A DNA stretch of 64,000 bases from DATJGR01 sp963735085. GTDB lineage: Bacteria > Pseudomonadota > Gammaproteobacteria > Pseudomonadales > Azotimanducaceae. The notes below the pieces were generated by a model that worked only from the letters and a program-made list of their open reading frames with translations, ran no database searches and had not been told where the DNA came from. The stretch is taken from NCBI GenBank assembly GCA_963735085.1, contig CAVTJP010000005.1:1488001-1552000 (forward strand), given 5' to 3'. Shown one piece after another: positions 1-8,591 of this stretch. Position 1 is the first letter of the stretch. Each line of letters begins with the position of its first letter. Both the position numbers and the translations under genes were made by a program.

Positions 1-185
1 TCGAACGTGTGATAGCCGGGCCGATGCAGTCGCAAGACGTACACCGATCCGTCGCGATCGGTGACGCGAAATGTGACGTTTTCCGAGAGTGACACGAGCT
101 TCAGTTCGGCGGGTGCGATTGGAAACGCCCGCAGTGACTCCCGCGCGGCGGGTGTGTACGCCGCTTCCGCAGCCGCGCTGTCCAT
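1..185 (-). CDS. Phosphotransferase (APH/choline kinase-like), N-terminal fragment
   Basis: Partial gene on the minus strand; the start lies at 185 and the C-terminus is beyond the window edge. The visible 61 residues include LVSLSENVTFRVTDRDGS followed by VYVLRLHRPGYHT. This resembles the nucleotide-binding beta hairpin at the N-terminus of aminoglycoside phosphotransferase-fold kinases, with an ENxxFRV strand and a VLRLHRPGY strand. It starts 8 bp after the aminotransferase gene ends, so the two are probably one operon. Kinases of this fold are often encoded next to or fused with class III aminotransferases of the phospholyase type, which fits the neighbour. The catalytic loop is not in view, so the substrate is unknown. 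Confidence 0.6.
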   Translation of the reverse strand, partial: MDSAAAEAAYTPAARESLRAFPIAPAELKLVSLSENVTFRVTDRDGSVYVLRLHRPGYHTF

Positions 186-193
186 CGGTGCCG

Positions 194-1477
194 TCAGCGG
201 TCGATCTCGGCGACCGTTGCGTCGAACGCATCGAGAAACGCAGTTGCATGCTCCGTTGTGAAAACGAGCGGGGGGCGGATTTTGACGACGTTGTTGAATG
301 CGCCGGCGTTGCTCGTCAGGAAGCCTTTGTCTTTCAGCCGCTCGACGACGTCGACCGCACATTCGCGATCCGGCGCTTTCGTCTTGCGATCCTTCACCAT
401 CTCGATGCCGACGAACAGACCTTGCCCACGAATGTCGCCGATCGCGGTGCAGTTGCCTTTGCGTTCCAGCAGCGCCGCTTTCAGTGCAGAGCCCACCGAC
501 GCTGCGCTTTCGCGCAACCGGTCGCGCTCGATCACGTCGAGCACGGCCATGCCGACGGCGGCCTGCAACGGGCTCGACGCGAATGTATTGAAGTAATGCG
601 TGGCGGCACGAAACCTGTCGACCAGGGACTTGCTCGCGGTGGTCGCCGACAACGGCAGGCCGTTACCCATCGGCTTGCCGGTGACGACGATGTCGGGTGT
701 GAAACCGGTGACCTCGTAGCCCCACCAACGTCCAGTACGGCAATAGCCGGCCTGCACCTCGTCCGCGATCACGAGCCCGCCCGCCGCGTGTACGATCTCC
801 ACAGCGCGTGGCATGAAGCCCGCGGGCACGTCCGGCAATCCTTCGTTTGCGAAGATCGAACAGACGATCAATGCGGCAAAGCCTTCGCCGCTGTTTTCGA
901 GGCTACGGATCGCATCGCGCAACCGGTTGAGGTATGCATGGGTCAGGTCTGCTTCGCTCGCGTTCGGCGCGATCGGGCGATACAACTCCGGAAACGGAAA
1001 TGATCGCACGTCTGCACTTTCGGGTTGGCCCCTTCGCGACGCCGTTAGCTTGCCGACGGCATCGCTGTTGCCGTGATACGTCGCGTTCGAGCACACGATG
1101 CCGTGCTTGCCGGTTGCGATACGCGCCATCCGCAGCGCCACTTCGTTCGCCTCGGTACCGCTGCAGCTGAACACGACGCTTTCGAGTGGTGGCGTATGCA
1201 GTTTCGTCAGACGCTCGGCGTATTCGACTATGGCCTCGTGCAGATAGCGGCTGTGGACGTTCAGCGTGCCCTGTTGGCGCGCCATCGCTTCGGCCACATA
1301 CGGATTCGCATGGCCGACGCACGGCACGTTGTTGTACATGTCGACGTAGCGGCGACCGCTGGCGTCGAACAGATACACGCCGTCGCCGCGGACGATGTGC
1401 AGCGGCGTCTTGTAGAACAGCGGGGCGCCGGCACCCAGGGCCTGGTTGCGGCGCGCGATTAGCGATTGGATCGTCAT
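194..1477 (-). CDS. Class III PLP-dependent aminotransferase
   Basis: Protein of 427 residues, normal length for class III aminotransferases. The family signature is visible: an SGTEANEVALRMAR phosphate-binding segment near residue 107, the pyridine-nitrogen aspartate in VIADEVQAGYCRTG (D239), and the Schiff-base lysine in VVTGKPMGNGLPL (K268). The early VPCVGHANPYV region resembles enzymes related to ethanolamine-phosphate phospholyase and alanine-glyoxylate aminotransferase 2. The adjacent downstream kinase-fold gene supports a phospholyase-type route, in which an amino alcohol is phosphorylated and then eliminated. This is an inference; a plain omega-aminotransferase remains possible. Starts with ATG at 1477. 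Confidence 0.85.
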   Translation of the reverse strand: MTIQSLIARRNQALGAGAPLFYKTPLHIVRGDGVYLFDASGRRYVDMYNNVPCVGHANPYVAEAMARQQGTLNVHSRYLHEAIVEYAERLTKLHTPPLESVVFSCSGTEANEVALRMARIATGKHGIVCSNATYHGNSDAVGKLTASRRGQPESADVRSFPFPELYRPIAPNASEADLTHAYLNRLRDAIRSLENSGEGFAALIVCSIFANEGLPDVPAGFMPRAVEIVHAAGGLVIADEVQAGYCRTGRWWGYEVTGFTPDIVVTGKPMGNGLPLSATTASKSLVDRFRAATHYFNTFASSPLQAAVGMAVLDVIERDRLRESAASVGSALKAALLERKGNCTAIGDIRGQGLFVGIEMVKDRKTKAPDRECAVDVVERLKDKGFLTSNAGAFNNVVKIRPPLVFTTEHATAFLDAFDATVAEIDR

Positions 1478-1566
1478 CGAATCACCTCGTCTGTTCGGCG
1501 CACTGTACGTTACTCGCCGTTGAGATAGGATTGCGCGAAAAGCTCGAAAGCCACCAGGTATCGAAT

Positions 1567-2304
1567 ATGCCGACGCACACCTTACGCAACCAACGCATCG
1601 TCGTCATCGGCGGAACGTCCGGTATTGGATTTTCCGTCGCGCAGGAAGCAATTGCCGATGGCGCGAACGTTATTGTCGGTTCCAGCAACGCTGCAAACGT
1701 CGACGCGGCGACCAAGCGGCTCGGCAGTGGAAGCTCGGGTTCGGCGATCGACGTTAAAGACGAAGCGAGCGTTGCAGCATTTTTCGAACGCACGGGGCCG
1801 TTCGACCATCTCGTCTTCACCGCCGGCGACTGGGGCGCGCTGCGCAGCGGCAGCACTGTCGCCGCACTCGATCTGGTCGGCGCGAACGCCGTCTTCGCGG
1901 TCCGCTTCTGGGGCGCGTTGTCGGCGATCAAGCACGCCCAGGGGAGCATCTCTCCGAACGGCTCGGTCACGCTGACCGACGGCGCCATCGCTCACCGACC
2001 GCGCAAAGGCGCGGCGATCAACACCGCGATGGCCGGCGCGATCGAGCACCTGACGCAGGCGCTGGCCGTGGACCTCGCGCCGTTGCGCGTCAACGCGGTC
2101 TGTCCGGGCTATGTGCTGACCGAGGTGTGGAACAGTATTCCGGAGGATCAGCGCGCGAGCCAGATTCAAAAGATGACGCAGCACCTGCCGCTGCCGCGCG
2201 CCGGCCTGCCGTCGGAGGTCGCGCAGGCGTATCTGTATCTGATGCGCGGCGCGTATTCGACCGGTCAGGTGCTGGTCGTCGACGGCGGCATGACGCTGAT
2301 CTGA
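1567..2304 (+). CDS. SDR-family oxidoreductase lacking the canonical YxxxK
   Basis: Rossmann-fold protein of 245 residues starting at ATG 1567. The nucleotide-binding motif IGGTSGIG lies at residues 14-21 and the C-terminal VDGGMTLI is typical of short-chain dehydrogenases. In the catalytic region, where the family has Tyr-x-x-x-Lys, the sequence reads AAINTAMAGAIEHLT. Aligned on the following helix, the Tyr position is Asn and the Lys position is Ala. A subset of SDR proteins is known to lack these residues, so this may be a divergent reductase or a non-catalytic NAD(P)-binding protein. It is divergent from the aminotransferase gene and convergent with the carboxylase gene. Confidence 0.8.
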   Translation: MPTHTLRNQRIVVIGGTSGIGFSVAQEAIADGANVIVGSSNAANVDAATKRLGSGSSGSAIDVKDEASVAAFFERTGPFDHLVFTAGDWGALRSGSTVAALDLVGANAVFAVRFWGALSAIKHAQGSISPNGSVTLTDGAIAHRPRKGAAINTAMAGAIEHLTQALAVDLAPLRVNAVCPGYVLTEVWNSIPEDQRASQIQKMTQHLPLPRAGLPSEVAQAYLYLMRGAYSTGQVLVVDGGMTLI

Positions 2305-2314
2305 CGCGCCGCGT

Positions 2315-5300
2315 CTACGGTCGAAATTGCAACGCACGCGGCCCGAGCGAGGCGGGCTGACGCACGATCCCGTACGCGGTTTCGAGCCACTCGCAGACGA
2401 GCCGTCGCGTGTCGCGCGGGTCGATCATCTCTTCCATCTGAAAACGCGACAACGGGCCGACCGGACCGCGCACGCTTTCGATCCGCGCCATCAATTCATC
2501 GCGCAATGCGCGTGGGTCTTTCGATTCCGCGAGCTGACGCTTGTACGCCGCTTCGATGCCGCCTTCCGGTGGAATGCCGCCGACATCAGCCGACGGCCAC
2601 ACAACGCGCATCGACGGGCGCGCACGCGGCGTAGCGTAGTTGTTACCCGCCACGCCGAAGCTGCGGCGCATGATCACGGTAAAAATCGGTATCGACGCCT
2701 GCGCGAACGCGACCATCCACTCACCGCCCTTGCGGATGGTGCCGGCAATTTCGTGTTCGATGCCGACCGCGAAGCCAGGGTTGTCGACGAGGTTCAGCAG
2801 TGGCAGATGGAACACGTCGCACACATCGATGTGGCGTTTGAGTTTGTCGCAACCATCGGCCGTGAGCGCCCCGCCGTTGATGTGGCGGCTGTCGGAGGCG
2901 ATCACGCCCATCGGATAGCCGTTGAACCGCACGAATCCGGTGACCTGATCGCTGCCCCACAACTTGCCTACTTCAAAGAACGAATCGGTGTCGGCCATCA
3001 ACCGGATCGCTTTGCGGATGTCGAAGGTGCTCGTTCGTTTGCGCGGCACGAGCGTGAACAGATCTTCGTCGCGCCGATCGGCCGGATCGCGCGCGTTGGG
3101 CGGCAGCACCGGCGGTGCGTCGTACACGCTCGATGGCAGATACGACAGGAACCGGCGTGTCATTGCCATCGCTTCGGCTTCGGTCTCCGCCAGGTTGTCG
3201 ACGGCGCCGTTGCGGCAATGAATCCGCCAGTCGCCAAGATCTTCCTTCGTGACGTCGTAACCCATCGCGTGCGAGACCACCGGAGGACCGGCGACAAACA
3301 ATTGCGCAATGTCGCGCACCATCACCGAAAAGTGGCCGAGAACGGCCTTTGCAGCACCGATGCCGACCACGCTGCCGAGCAAAACATTCACCACCGGCAC
3401 CGCGGCGAGCTGTGCGGCATAGTCACTCGAGCCGAGGTGCCCCGGCAGGAACGAACCCCCGCCGCCGGCAACGCGCGGCCGCCCCGCCGTGATCGAACCG
3501 GAACTCTCCTGGGCAGTCGATTCCCCTTCTTTCTTCTGTTGGGGCACCATCGCGGCGACGCTGCCGCCGCCGGACGAGCCATCCAGTAGCCGAACCGACG
3601 GCACCCGCAGCTCCATCGAGAGACGGTCGAGGTACAGACTCTTCGCACCGATCGCGCCGTCGGCATGTCCCCCACGCGATGTGAAGTCGTCGGCACAGAC
3701 GATCGCAGGGCGGCCTTCCACCGTTCCCCAACCCCCGACGTGATTCGCCGGCGTGAACGCGGCGATGCGGCCGTCCTCGTCGTACGACGCAAAGCCCGTG
3801 ACGCTGCCGACTTCACGAAACGATCCGTCGTCGAGCAGCAGCGCGATGCGTTCGCGGCACGTGAGTTTGCCGCGGTCGCGTTGCCGCACGACACCGGGTT
3901 CGGTGGAACCCGGTTGCAACCGCGCGTGCGCCAGACCCTGTAGCGTGCGAACTTCTTCGAGCATCGGCGCCCACGTGTCGCGACCTTGCGTGGCGATCGA
4001 TCCGTCGTCCGCCGTCGGCGCAATGCTGATCAGAATTTGACCCTCTACGACGGCGTCGCCCGGCGCCAGCCCTTGCACCGCATCGACTTTTCCAGAGCAC
4101 GGCGCCTGGATTTCGGTTTCCATCTTCATCGCAGTGACTACGATCAAGACGTCGCCGCGACCGACCGACTGTCCCGGTTTGGCCCGAACCTCGATCACCG
4201 AACCCGCCATCGGACATTCGACGCCGACATGGCCGTCCTCGACGGCGAGATTCGGGGCCGTTGCGGTCATGGGTCCCGTTGGTGGTGCGGCGGAGTTTGC
4301 ACGCACATGTTGTTGCAACAGCGCCATCATCTGACCGTTGCTCTCCGCGCCGCCGTCCTTCAACGCCGCAGCGTCTTCGGCAAGCAACGTGGTACGTGCA
4401 TCTCCCGCGCGAACAGCCGGATGCGCGAGTATCGCGCGCAGCAGCGCCACGTTCGTCGGCAGCCCTTCGATGTGCAGTTCCGCAAGCGCACGCGACGTGC
4501 GTTCGAGCGCCGACGTCAGCGTTCCCGCCGAGTTCGACGAGCCAATCACCTTCGCAAACAATGGATCGAACTGCGGCGGCGGCGCGTATCCGACATATCC
4601 ACAGGCATCGACGCGTACGCCGACGCCGGAGGGCTCGCGATACGCCGCAAGCGTTCCAACACCGGTCGCCACCACACGCGCTTGAACGGCGAACCCGCGT
4701 GGCGTTCCGATCGCGCGCTGGTCGGTGATACCGATCTCGGCCAGCGTTGCGCCCGCAGCGATTCGAAACTGCGCCTCTACAAGATCGATGCCGGTCACTT
4801 GTTCGGTGATCGTGTGTTCGACTTGAATCCGCGGATTGCACTCGATGAACCAGTATTCGCCGCGCTCGGGCGCGACGAGAAATTCGACGGTGCCTGCATT
4901 GCCATATTCCGCGGCCTTCACCAGCCGGATCGCGTCCGCCGTGATGTGCTCGCGAAGCGCGTCGCTCAGGTTCGGCGCCGGCGCAACTTCGACGACCTTC
5001 TGGTTACGCAACTGCACCGAACAATCGCGTTCGTGCAGATGAACCGCATTGCCCCGGCCATCGGCGAGCACCTGCACTTCGATGTGCCGCGGCCGTTCAA
5101 TCAGCTTCTCGATGAACAGCGCGCCGTCGCCGAATGCGGCTTGCGCCTCGCTGCGGCAACGTGCGTATGCTTCGGGCATCTCGTCCGCGTTTGCGACGGC
5201 TCGCATGCCGCGTCCGCCGCCGCCGGCCGCGGCTTTCAGCATCACGGGGTAACCGACCTCTTCCGCGAAGCGGGCGGCTTGGTCCGCGGAATCCAATGCA

Positions 5301-5716
5301 CGCGTGCTGCCCGGCACGATCGGAATCTCCAACGATCGCGCCAGGTCGCGCGCACGCACTTTGTTGCCGAACAATTCGAGGCAGGCCGGCGACGGGCCGA
5401 CGAACGTGATCGCTGCGTCCGCGCAGCATTGCGCGAAGCGGTTGTTCTCCGATAGAAATCCGTAGCCGGGGTGAACGCAATCGCAGCCGGTGTCGCGCGC
5501 GACAGCGATCAGCGCGTCGATGTCGAGATACGCGCGAACGGGATCGGTGGTGGCCGCGAGTTCACGCGACTGCGTCGTCATGCGCGTGTGCAACGACGCC
5601 GCATCGGCCGGCGCAAACACGCCGACCGATTCCATCCCCAACGCAGCCGCCGCTCGTGCGACCCGAATCGCAATTTCGCCCCGGTTCGCAATCAACACAC
5701 GCTCGAACATGCTCAC
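2315..5716 (-). CDS. Fused biotin-dependent acyl-CoA carboxylase (BC-BCCP-CT)
   Basis: A single 1133-residue chain with all three activities. The N-terminal biotin carboxylase (about 1-450) shows VLIANRGEIAIRV, the ATP-grasp loop KAAAGGGGRGMR at 161-172 and the EVQVLADG segment. The biotinyl domain (about 495-570) has the biotinylation motif AMKM with K531. The C-terminal carboxyltransferase (about 575-1133) has the acetyl/propionyl-CoA carboxylase beta-type fold. Such single-chain enzymes carboxylate acetyl-, propionyl- or longer acyl-CoAs; the substrate cannot be read from sequence. Start is GTG 5716, directly abutting the stop of the PhyH gene upstream, with ATG 5710 as the alternative. 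Co-transcription with the dioxygenase suggests branched or long acyl-CoA catabolism. Confidence 0.88.
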   Translation of the reverse strand: MSMFERVLIANRGEIAIRVARAAAALGMESVGVFAPADAASLHTRMTTQSRELAATTDPVRAYLDIDALIAVARDTGCDCVHPGYGFLSENNRFAQCCADAAITFVGPSPACLELFGNKVRARDLARSLEIPIVPGSTRALDSADQAARFAEEVGYPVMLKAAAGGGGRGMRAVANADEMPEAYARCRSEAQAAFGDGALFIEKLIERPRHIEVQVLADGRGNAVHLHERDCSVQLRNQKVVEVAPAPNLSDALREHITADAIRLVKAAEYGNAGTVEFLVAPERGEYWFIECNPRIQVEHTITEQVTGIDLVEAQFRIAAGATLAEIGITDQRAIGTPRGFAVQARVVATGVGTLAAYREPSGVGVRVDACGYVGYAPPPQFDPLFAKVIGSSNSAGTLTSALERTSRALAELHIEGLPTNVALLRAILAHPAVRAGDARTTLLAEDAAALKDGGAESNGQMMALLQQHVRANSAAPPTGPMTATAPNLAVEDGHVGVECPMAGSVIEVRAKPGQSVGRGDVLIVVTAMKMETEIQAPCSGKVDAVQGLAPGDAVVEGQILISIAPTADDGSIATQGRDTWAPMLEEVRTLQGLAHARLQPGSTEPGVVRQRDRGKLTCRERIALLLDDGSFREVGSVTGFASYDEDGRIAAFTPANHVGGWGTVEGRPAIVCADDFTSRGGHADGAIGAKSLYLDRLSMELRVPSVRLLDGSSGGGSVAAMVPQQKKEGESTAQESSGSITAGRPRVAGGGGSFLPGHLGSSDYAAQLAAVPVVNVLLGSVVGIGAAKAVLGHFSVMVRDIAQLFVAGPPVVSHAMGYDVTKEDLGDWRIHCRNGAVDNLAETEAEAMAMTRRFLSYLPSSVYDAPPVLPPNARDPADRRDEDLFTLVPRKRTSTFDIRKAIRLMADTDSFFEVGKLWGSDQVTGFVRFNGYPMGVIASDSRHINGGALTADGCDKLKRHIDVCDVFHLPLLNLVDNPGFAVGIEHEIAGTIRKGGEWMVAFAQASIPIFTVIMRRSFGVAGNNYATPRARPSMRVVWPSADVGGIPPEGGIEAAYKRQLAESKDPRALRDELMARIESVRGPVGPLSRFQMEEMIDPRDTRRLVCEWLETAYGIVRQPASLGPRALQFRP

Positions 5717-6577
5717 TCAGTTCACCTTCGGAAAGCCGGGATCGCGAAACGGCGCGCCTTCGCCGAGTCGTTTAGCGCGGGTCATCGGATGTATGTTGGG
5801 CCCGTCGCCGATCTTTGCAATGCGCTCCATCGTGTCACCCGGTCGCCACGCTACTTTCGCGTCCTCGCCAAAGTAACGCAGCGACAACGTGTGCCGCTGC
5901 CTGCCGGATCCAGCCGGCGCGCCGCCGTGCAGCATGGCCGGATGGAATACGACGATATCGCCGACGGTAATCGGGAACGAGACGATGACATAGTTGGAAC
6001 GATTCGCCTCAATGTCGGGCAGACGCGGCAGGTCGCCGGTGCCGTACAACGGCAGGGTTTCGTCATTGGGATCGAAACGACTGCCGTCATAGAGCGTGCC
6101 CCGGTGCGATCCCACGACGAATTCCAGTGATTCGTCCGCCGCCAAGTCGTCGAACGCAATCCACACCACCGCGAGGTCGTTGCCACACACCGGTAGATAG
6201 GGCAGATCCTGGTGCCAGGGTGTGCGCCGCGCGGCATCTGCTTCGCCCCCGGCCTTCAGGAAGATCTGCTCGTACATGTACCAAACGTCGGGCTTCTGCC
6301 AGAGGCTGGAGACGATGCGCGGAATCGAGGTCTTCGTGTTGACGTCGGTATATGGATCGAACGACGCCGGATTCGCGAGGTCGCCGTAGAAGGACCCGGG
6401 CGTGCCCGGCAGCAGTTGCGATGCGCCGCCTCCGGGGTGGCTGAGCGACCAGTCGAAAGCCGCCCTGGCGATCGCAATCGCCTCAGCACCGAGGGCACCA
6501 GGAAGATGCACCACACCCCGTTCCCGGAATTCGTCGACAGCGCGCTGGGTGATCAAATCGTCTACCTCGCATTTCAC
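5717..6577 (-). CDS. Phytanoyl-CoA dioxygenase (PhyH) family protein
   Basis: Fe(II)/2-oxoglutarate-dependent dioxygenase-type protein of 286 residues. The iron-binding facial triad is visible as H122 and D124 in WHQDLPYLP, with the distal His in FHPAMLHGG (H217 most likely). PhyH proteins hydroxylate acyl-CoAs or small molecules; the family is broad and the substrate cannot be named. It lies immediately upstream of the fused carboxylase with no gap, so the two are expected to be one transcript. The divergent SDR gene begins about 130 bp away at 6705, leaving a shared promoter region. Confidence 0.85.
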   Translation of the reverse strand: MKCEVDDLITQRAVDEFRERGVVHLPGALGAEAIAIARAAFDWSLSHPGGGASQLLPGTPGSFYGDLANPASFDPYTDVNTKTSIPRIVSSLWQKPDVWYMYEQIFLKAGGEADAARRTPWHQDLPYLPVCGNDLAVVWIAFDDLAADESLEFVVGSHRGTLYDGSRFDPNDETLPLYGTGDLPRLPDIEANRSNYVIVSFPITVGDIVVFHPAMLHGGAPAGSGRQRHTLSLRYFGEDAKVAWRPGDTMERIAKIGDGPNIHPMTRAKRLGEGAPFRDPGFPKVN

Positions 6578-6704
6578 GGCAGGTCATTATTGCGTGGCAG
6601 GCGATGCGACCCAAGCGGAATGAGAACACCGGCCCGCGATTGGAGGGGCAGCACCTGCTGTACGATGACGGGCCTGCGCTGCTGCATAGAGAGGAGGAAC
6701 GCAC

Positions 6705-7496
6705 GTGGAATTGAACGACAAGGTGGCCATCATCACGGGTGCGGGATCGGGCATCGGACGGGCGCTCGCGCAGCGCATCGCGAGTGCGGGCGCGCGGGCC
6801 GTCGTGTGCACCGACCTGAACGGTGCCACCGCCGCAGAAACCGCGCAGCTGATCGGCGACGTTGCCAGTGCCTCGGCGCTCGACGTCGCGGACGAGGCGG
6901 CCATCGAAAGGATCGTTGCCGACACGCAAGCGCGCTACGGCGCGGTAGACCTGTTCGTGTCGAATGCCGGCTACGGGCGTCGGGGGGGTCTGGAACTGCC
7001 GACCGAGGCATGGCAGAAGATGATGAACGTCCATGCGTTCGCGCACCTCGCTGCTGCGCGCGCGGTGATTCCGGGCATGATCGAACGCGGTGGCGGATAT
7101 CTACTGTCCACCGCATCTGCCGCAGGCCTGCTCACGCAAATCGACTCGGGGCCATACGCGCTGTCCAAGCACGCCGCGGTCGCGCTCGCCGAATGGCTTG
7201 CAATCAATTATGGCGATCAAGGCATTGGCGTGTCGGTGCTGTGTCCGCAGGCGGTGCGCACCAACATCCTCGGCCCGCGCGCATCGAGTGCAACGTCCGG
7301 CGCGCGGCAGGCTGCCGGCGACGGCATCCTGGAACCGGAATTCGTTGCGGATGCGTGTGTGGACGCGATTCGCGAGGAACGTTTCCTGGTGCTGCCGCAT
7401 CCTGAGGTTGCGACGTATTTCCAGCGCAAGGCGAACGACTACGACCGTTGGTTGGGCGGAATGAGGCGGTTTCGGCGGAAGCTGGCAGGTGGGTGA
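6705..7496 (+). CDS. Short-chain dehydrogenase/reductase (classical SDR)
   Basis: Protein of 263 residues with the full classical SDR set: TGAGSGIG at residues 11-18, NAG in the central strand (SNAGYGRRGG), a serine in LLSTASAAG, and the catalytic YALSK. Classical SDRs oxidise or reduce alcohols and ketones with NAD(P)(H). The preceding sequence GAGGAGGAACGC, just before the ATG, gives a good ribosome-binding site. Divergently transcribed from the PhyH-carboxylase pair, which suggests a linked pathway, but the substrate is unknown. Confidence 0.88.
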   Translation: MELNDKVAIITGAGSGIGRALAQRIASAGARAVVCTDLNGATAAETAQLIGDVASASALDVADEAAIERIVADTQARYGAVDLFVSNAGYGRRGGLELPTEAWQKMMNVHAFAHLAAARAVIPGMIERGGGYLLSTASAAGLLTQIDSGPYALSKHAAVALAEWLAINYGDQGIGVSVLCPQAVRTNILGPRASSATSGARQAAGDGILEPEFVADACVDAIREERFLVLPHPEVATYFQRKANDYDRWLGGMRRFRRKLAGG

Positions 7497-7497
7497 G

Positions 7498-7522
7498 CGG
7501 CATCGGCCTCTCGCACGCGCCG
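7498..7522. repeat. 25-bp exact copy of part of the 16.2-kb flavin oxidoreductase gene
   Basis: The 25 bases here are identical to 16497-16521, which lie inside the luciferase-like oxidoreductase gene and encode its GIGLSHAP segment. The match stops abruptly at both ends. The rest of 7497-7738 shows no gene I recognise, so this may be a recombination scar or a relic of a second oxidoreductase gene. Confidence 0.6.
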
Positions 7523-7738
7523 TGCTCGGTTTCAACGCAGCCGGGATCGAGCTATTGGATGGTCTGCGCTGCTGCTTCTCGGCGACTCGGTGCAACGGGA
7601 TAAGCCAACCACCGCTCGCAATTCGAGGACGATCTGAACCGACCGGCCAAAAAGACTGTTGATTCGAACGGAACGATCCGCGCAACGAACAGAGTGAAGA
7701 CTGAGCGGCGCAAGCCATTACTTTTTGGCTTGTGACAA

Positions 7739-7767
7739 TTGACGGCCATAAAGCCCGCAAATAGAAT
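7739..7767 (+). promoter_or_regulatory. Sigma-70-type promoter of the VapBC-type operon
   Basis: TTGACG at 7739-7744, a 17-bp spacer and TAGAAT at 7762-7767 form a near-consensus promoter. Transcription would begin close to 7774, inside the palindrome that follows. No other gene lies between it and the antitoxin start at 7790. Confidence 0.7.
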
Positions 7768-7768
7768 T

Positions 7769-7785
7769 CCTTACAAACCGTAAGG
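7769..7785. promoter_or_regulatory. Palindromic operator candidate for antitoxin autoregulation
   Basis: Perfect 6-bp inverted repeat, CCTTAC then 5 bases then GTAAGG. It begins 2 bp after the -10 box and its right arm doubles as the ribosome-binding site of the antitoxin gene. AbrB-type antitoxins autorepress at such sites; binding here is inferred. Confidence 0.55.
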
Positions 7786-7789
7786 CGCT

Positions 7790-8044
7790 TTGAAGTTGGC
7801 TACATCGACAGTGACATCCAAAGGCCAGATCACCCTTCCTCGCGATGTGCGTCGCGCACTCGGTCTCGATGCCGGCGACAAAGTCGATTTCGTGGAGGTC
7901 GAAGGCGGCTACAAGCTCATTCCGGTGCGCGAGGACGTACGTGCCTTGAAAGGACGTTTCTCCGGGCGCGTTAGCACAGCCAAATCACTCGAGGACATGG
8001 ATGAGGTGATCGCCCGCGCGGCCATCGAGGGCAACGCAGGTTGA
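7790..8044 (+). CDS. vapB: AbrB-fold antitoxin (VapB-like)
   Basis: Protein of 84 residues with a swapped-hairpin AbrB/SpoVT DNA-binding domain at the N-terminus: STVTSKGQITLPRDVRRAL then LGLDAGDKVDFVEVEGG. The C-terminal tail, rich in charged residues, would wrap the toxin. Start is TTG at 7790 with TAAGG just upstream; no in-frame ATG fits the domain. Its last bases overlap the toxin start in TTGA, the usual arrangement of translationally coupled antitoxin-toxin genes. It should bind and inhibit the PIN toxin and repress its own promoter. Confidence 0.85.
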   Translation: MKLATSTVTSKGQITLPRDVRRALGLDAGDKVDFVEVEGGYKLIPVREDVRALKGRFSGRVSTAKSLEDMDEVIARAAIEGNAG

Positions 8045-8436
8045 TCGGCCTGGACACCAACGTCCTGGTGCGCTATCTCACGCAGGACGACGCGCGCCAG
8101 GCTGCGGTTGCGACGCGGGTCATCGAGCGAGACCTTACCGAAGAAACACCCGGTTTCATCGGTACGGTCGTCCTTGTCGAGACGACCTGGGTATTGCAGC
8201 GCTTGTACAGCGCCTCGCCTGCAGAAATCCTAGAGACCGTGAGTGGCCTGCTTGGCACTCGTACGATCGTGCTGGAGAACCGGAACGTCATTGCACGGGC
8301 AGTCTCAACCTGCGAGGCCAATGGCGGTAGTTTCGCGGATGCTGTGATCGCAGCGGCCGCGACCAGCGCCGGTTGCACGAAAACGGTGACGTTCGATCGA
8401 GGGGCGGTCTCCACCGGTATGACACTGTTGCGCTGA
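8041..8436 (+). CDS. vapC: PIN-domain ribonuclease toxin (VapC-like)
   Basis: Protein of 131 residues, the usual VapC length. The acidic PIN catalytic residues are present: D5 in GLDTNVLVRYL, E47 in VLVETTWVL, D100 in GGSFADAVIA and D119 in TVTFDRGA. Family members cleave tRNA or rRNA when the antitoxin is lost. Begins with TTG at 8041, overlapping the antitoxin stop by 4 bases. The pair stands alone between a catabolic cluster and the hydrogenase-like operon. The 155 bp after it (8437-8591) show no gene. Confidence 0.85.
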   Translation: MIGLDTNVLVRYLTQDDARQAAVATRVIERDLTEETPGFIGTVVLVETTWVLQRLYSASPAEILETVSGLLGTRTIVLENRNVIARAVSTCEANGGSFADAVIAAAATSAGCTKTVTFDRGAVSTGMTLLR

Positions 8437-8591
8437 ACCGTCGCCGGACTGGAAGTGGGCCGATCGAGACGGCCACGAGGGGATAGCCTCTAATCACGGG
8501 CTCGTGTTGTGATGGTGACGCGTCGAATGCTGGTCCGCGATCGACTCGGCGGGTGCGCCATCGTAACCCCGTTGGCGTCCCGTCATCAGTG

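Noticed and set aside
3813..5455. Long arginine-rich frames on both strands across the carboxylase gene
   Set aside because: Typical shadow frames of high-GC DNA; composition is non-protein-like and the carboxylase frame explains the region.
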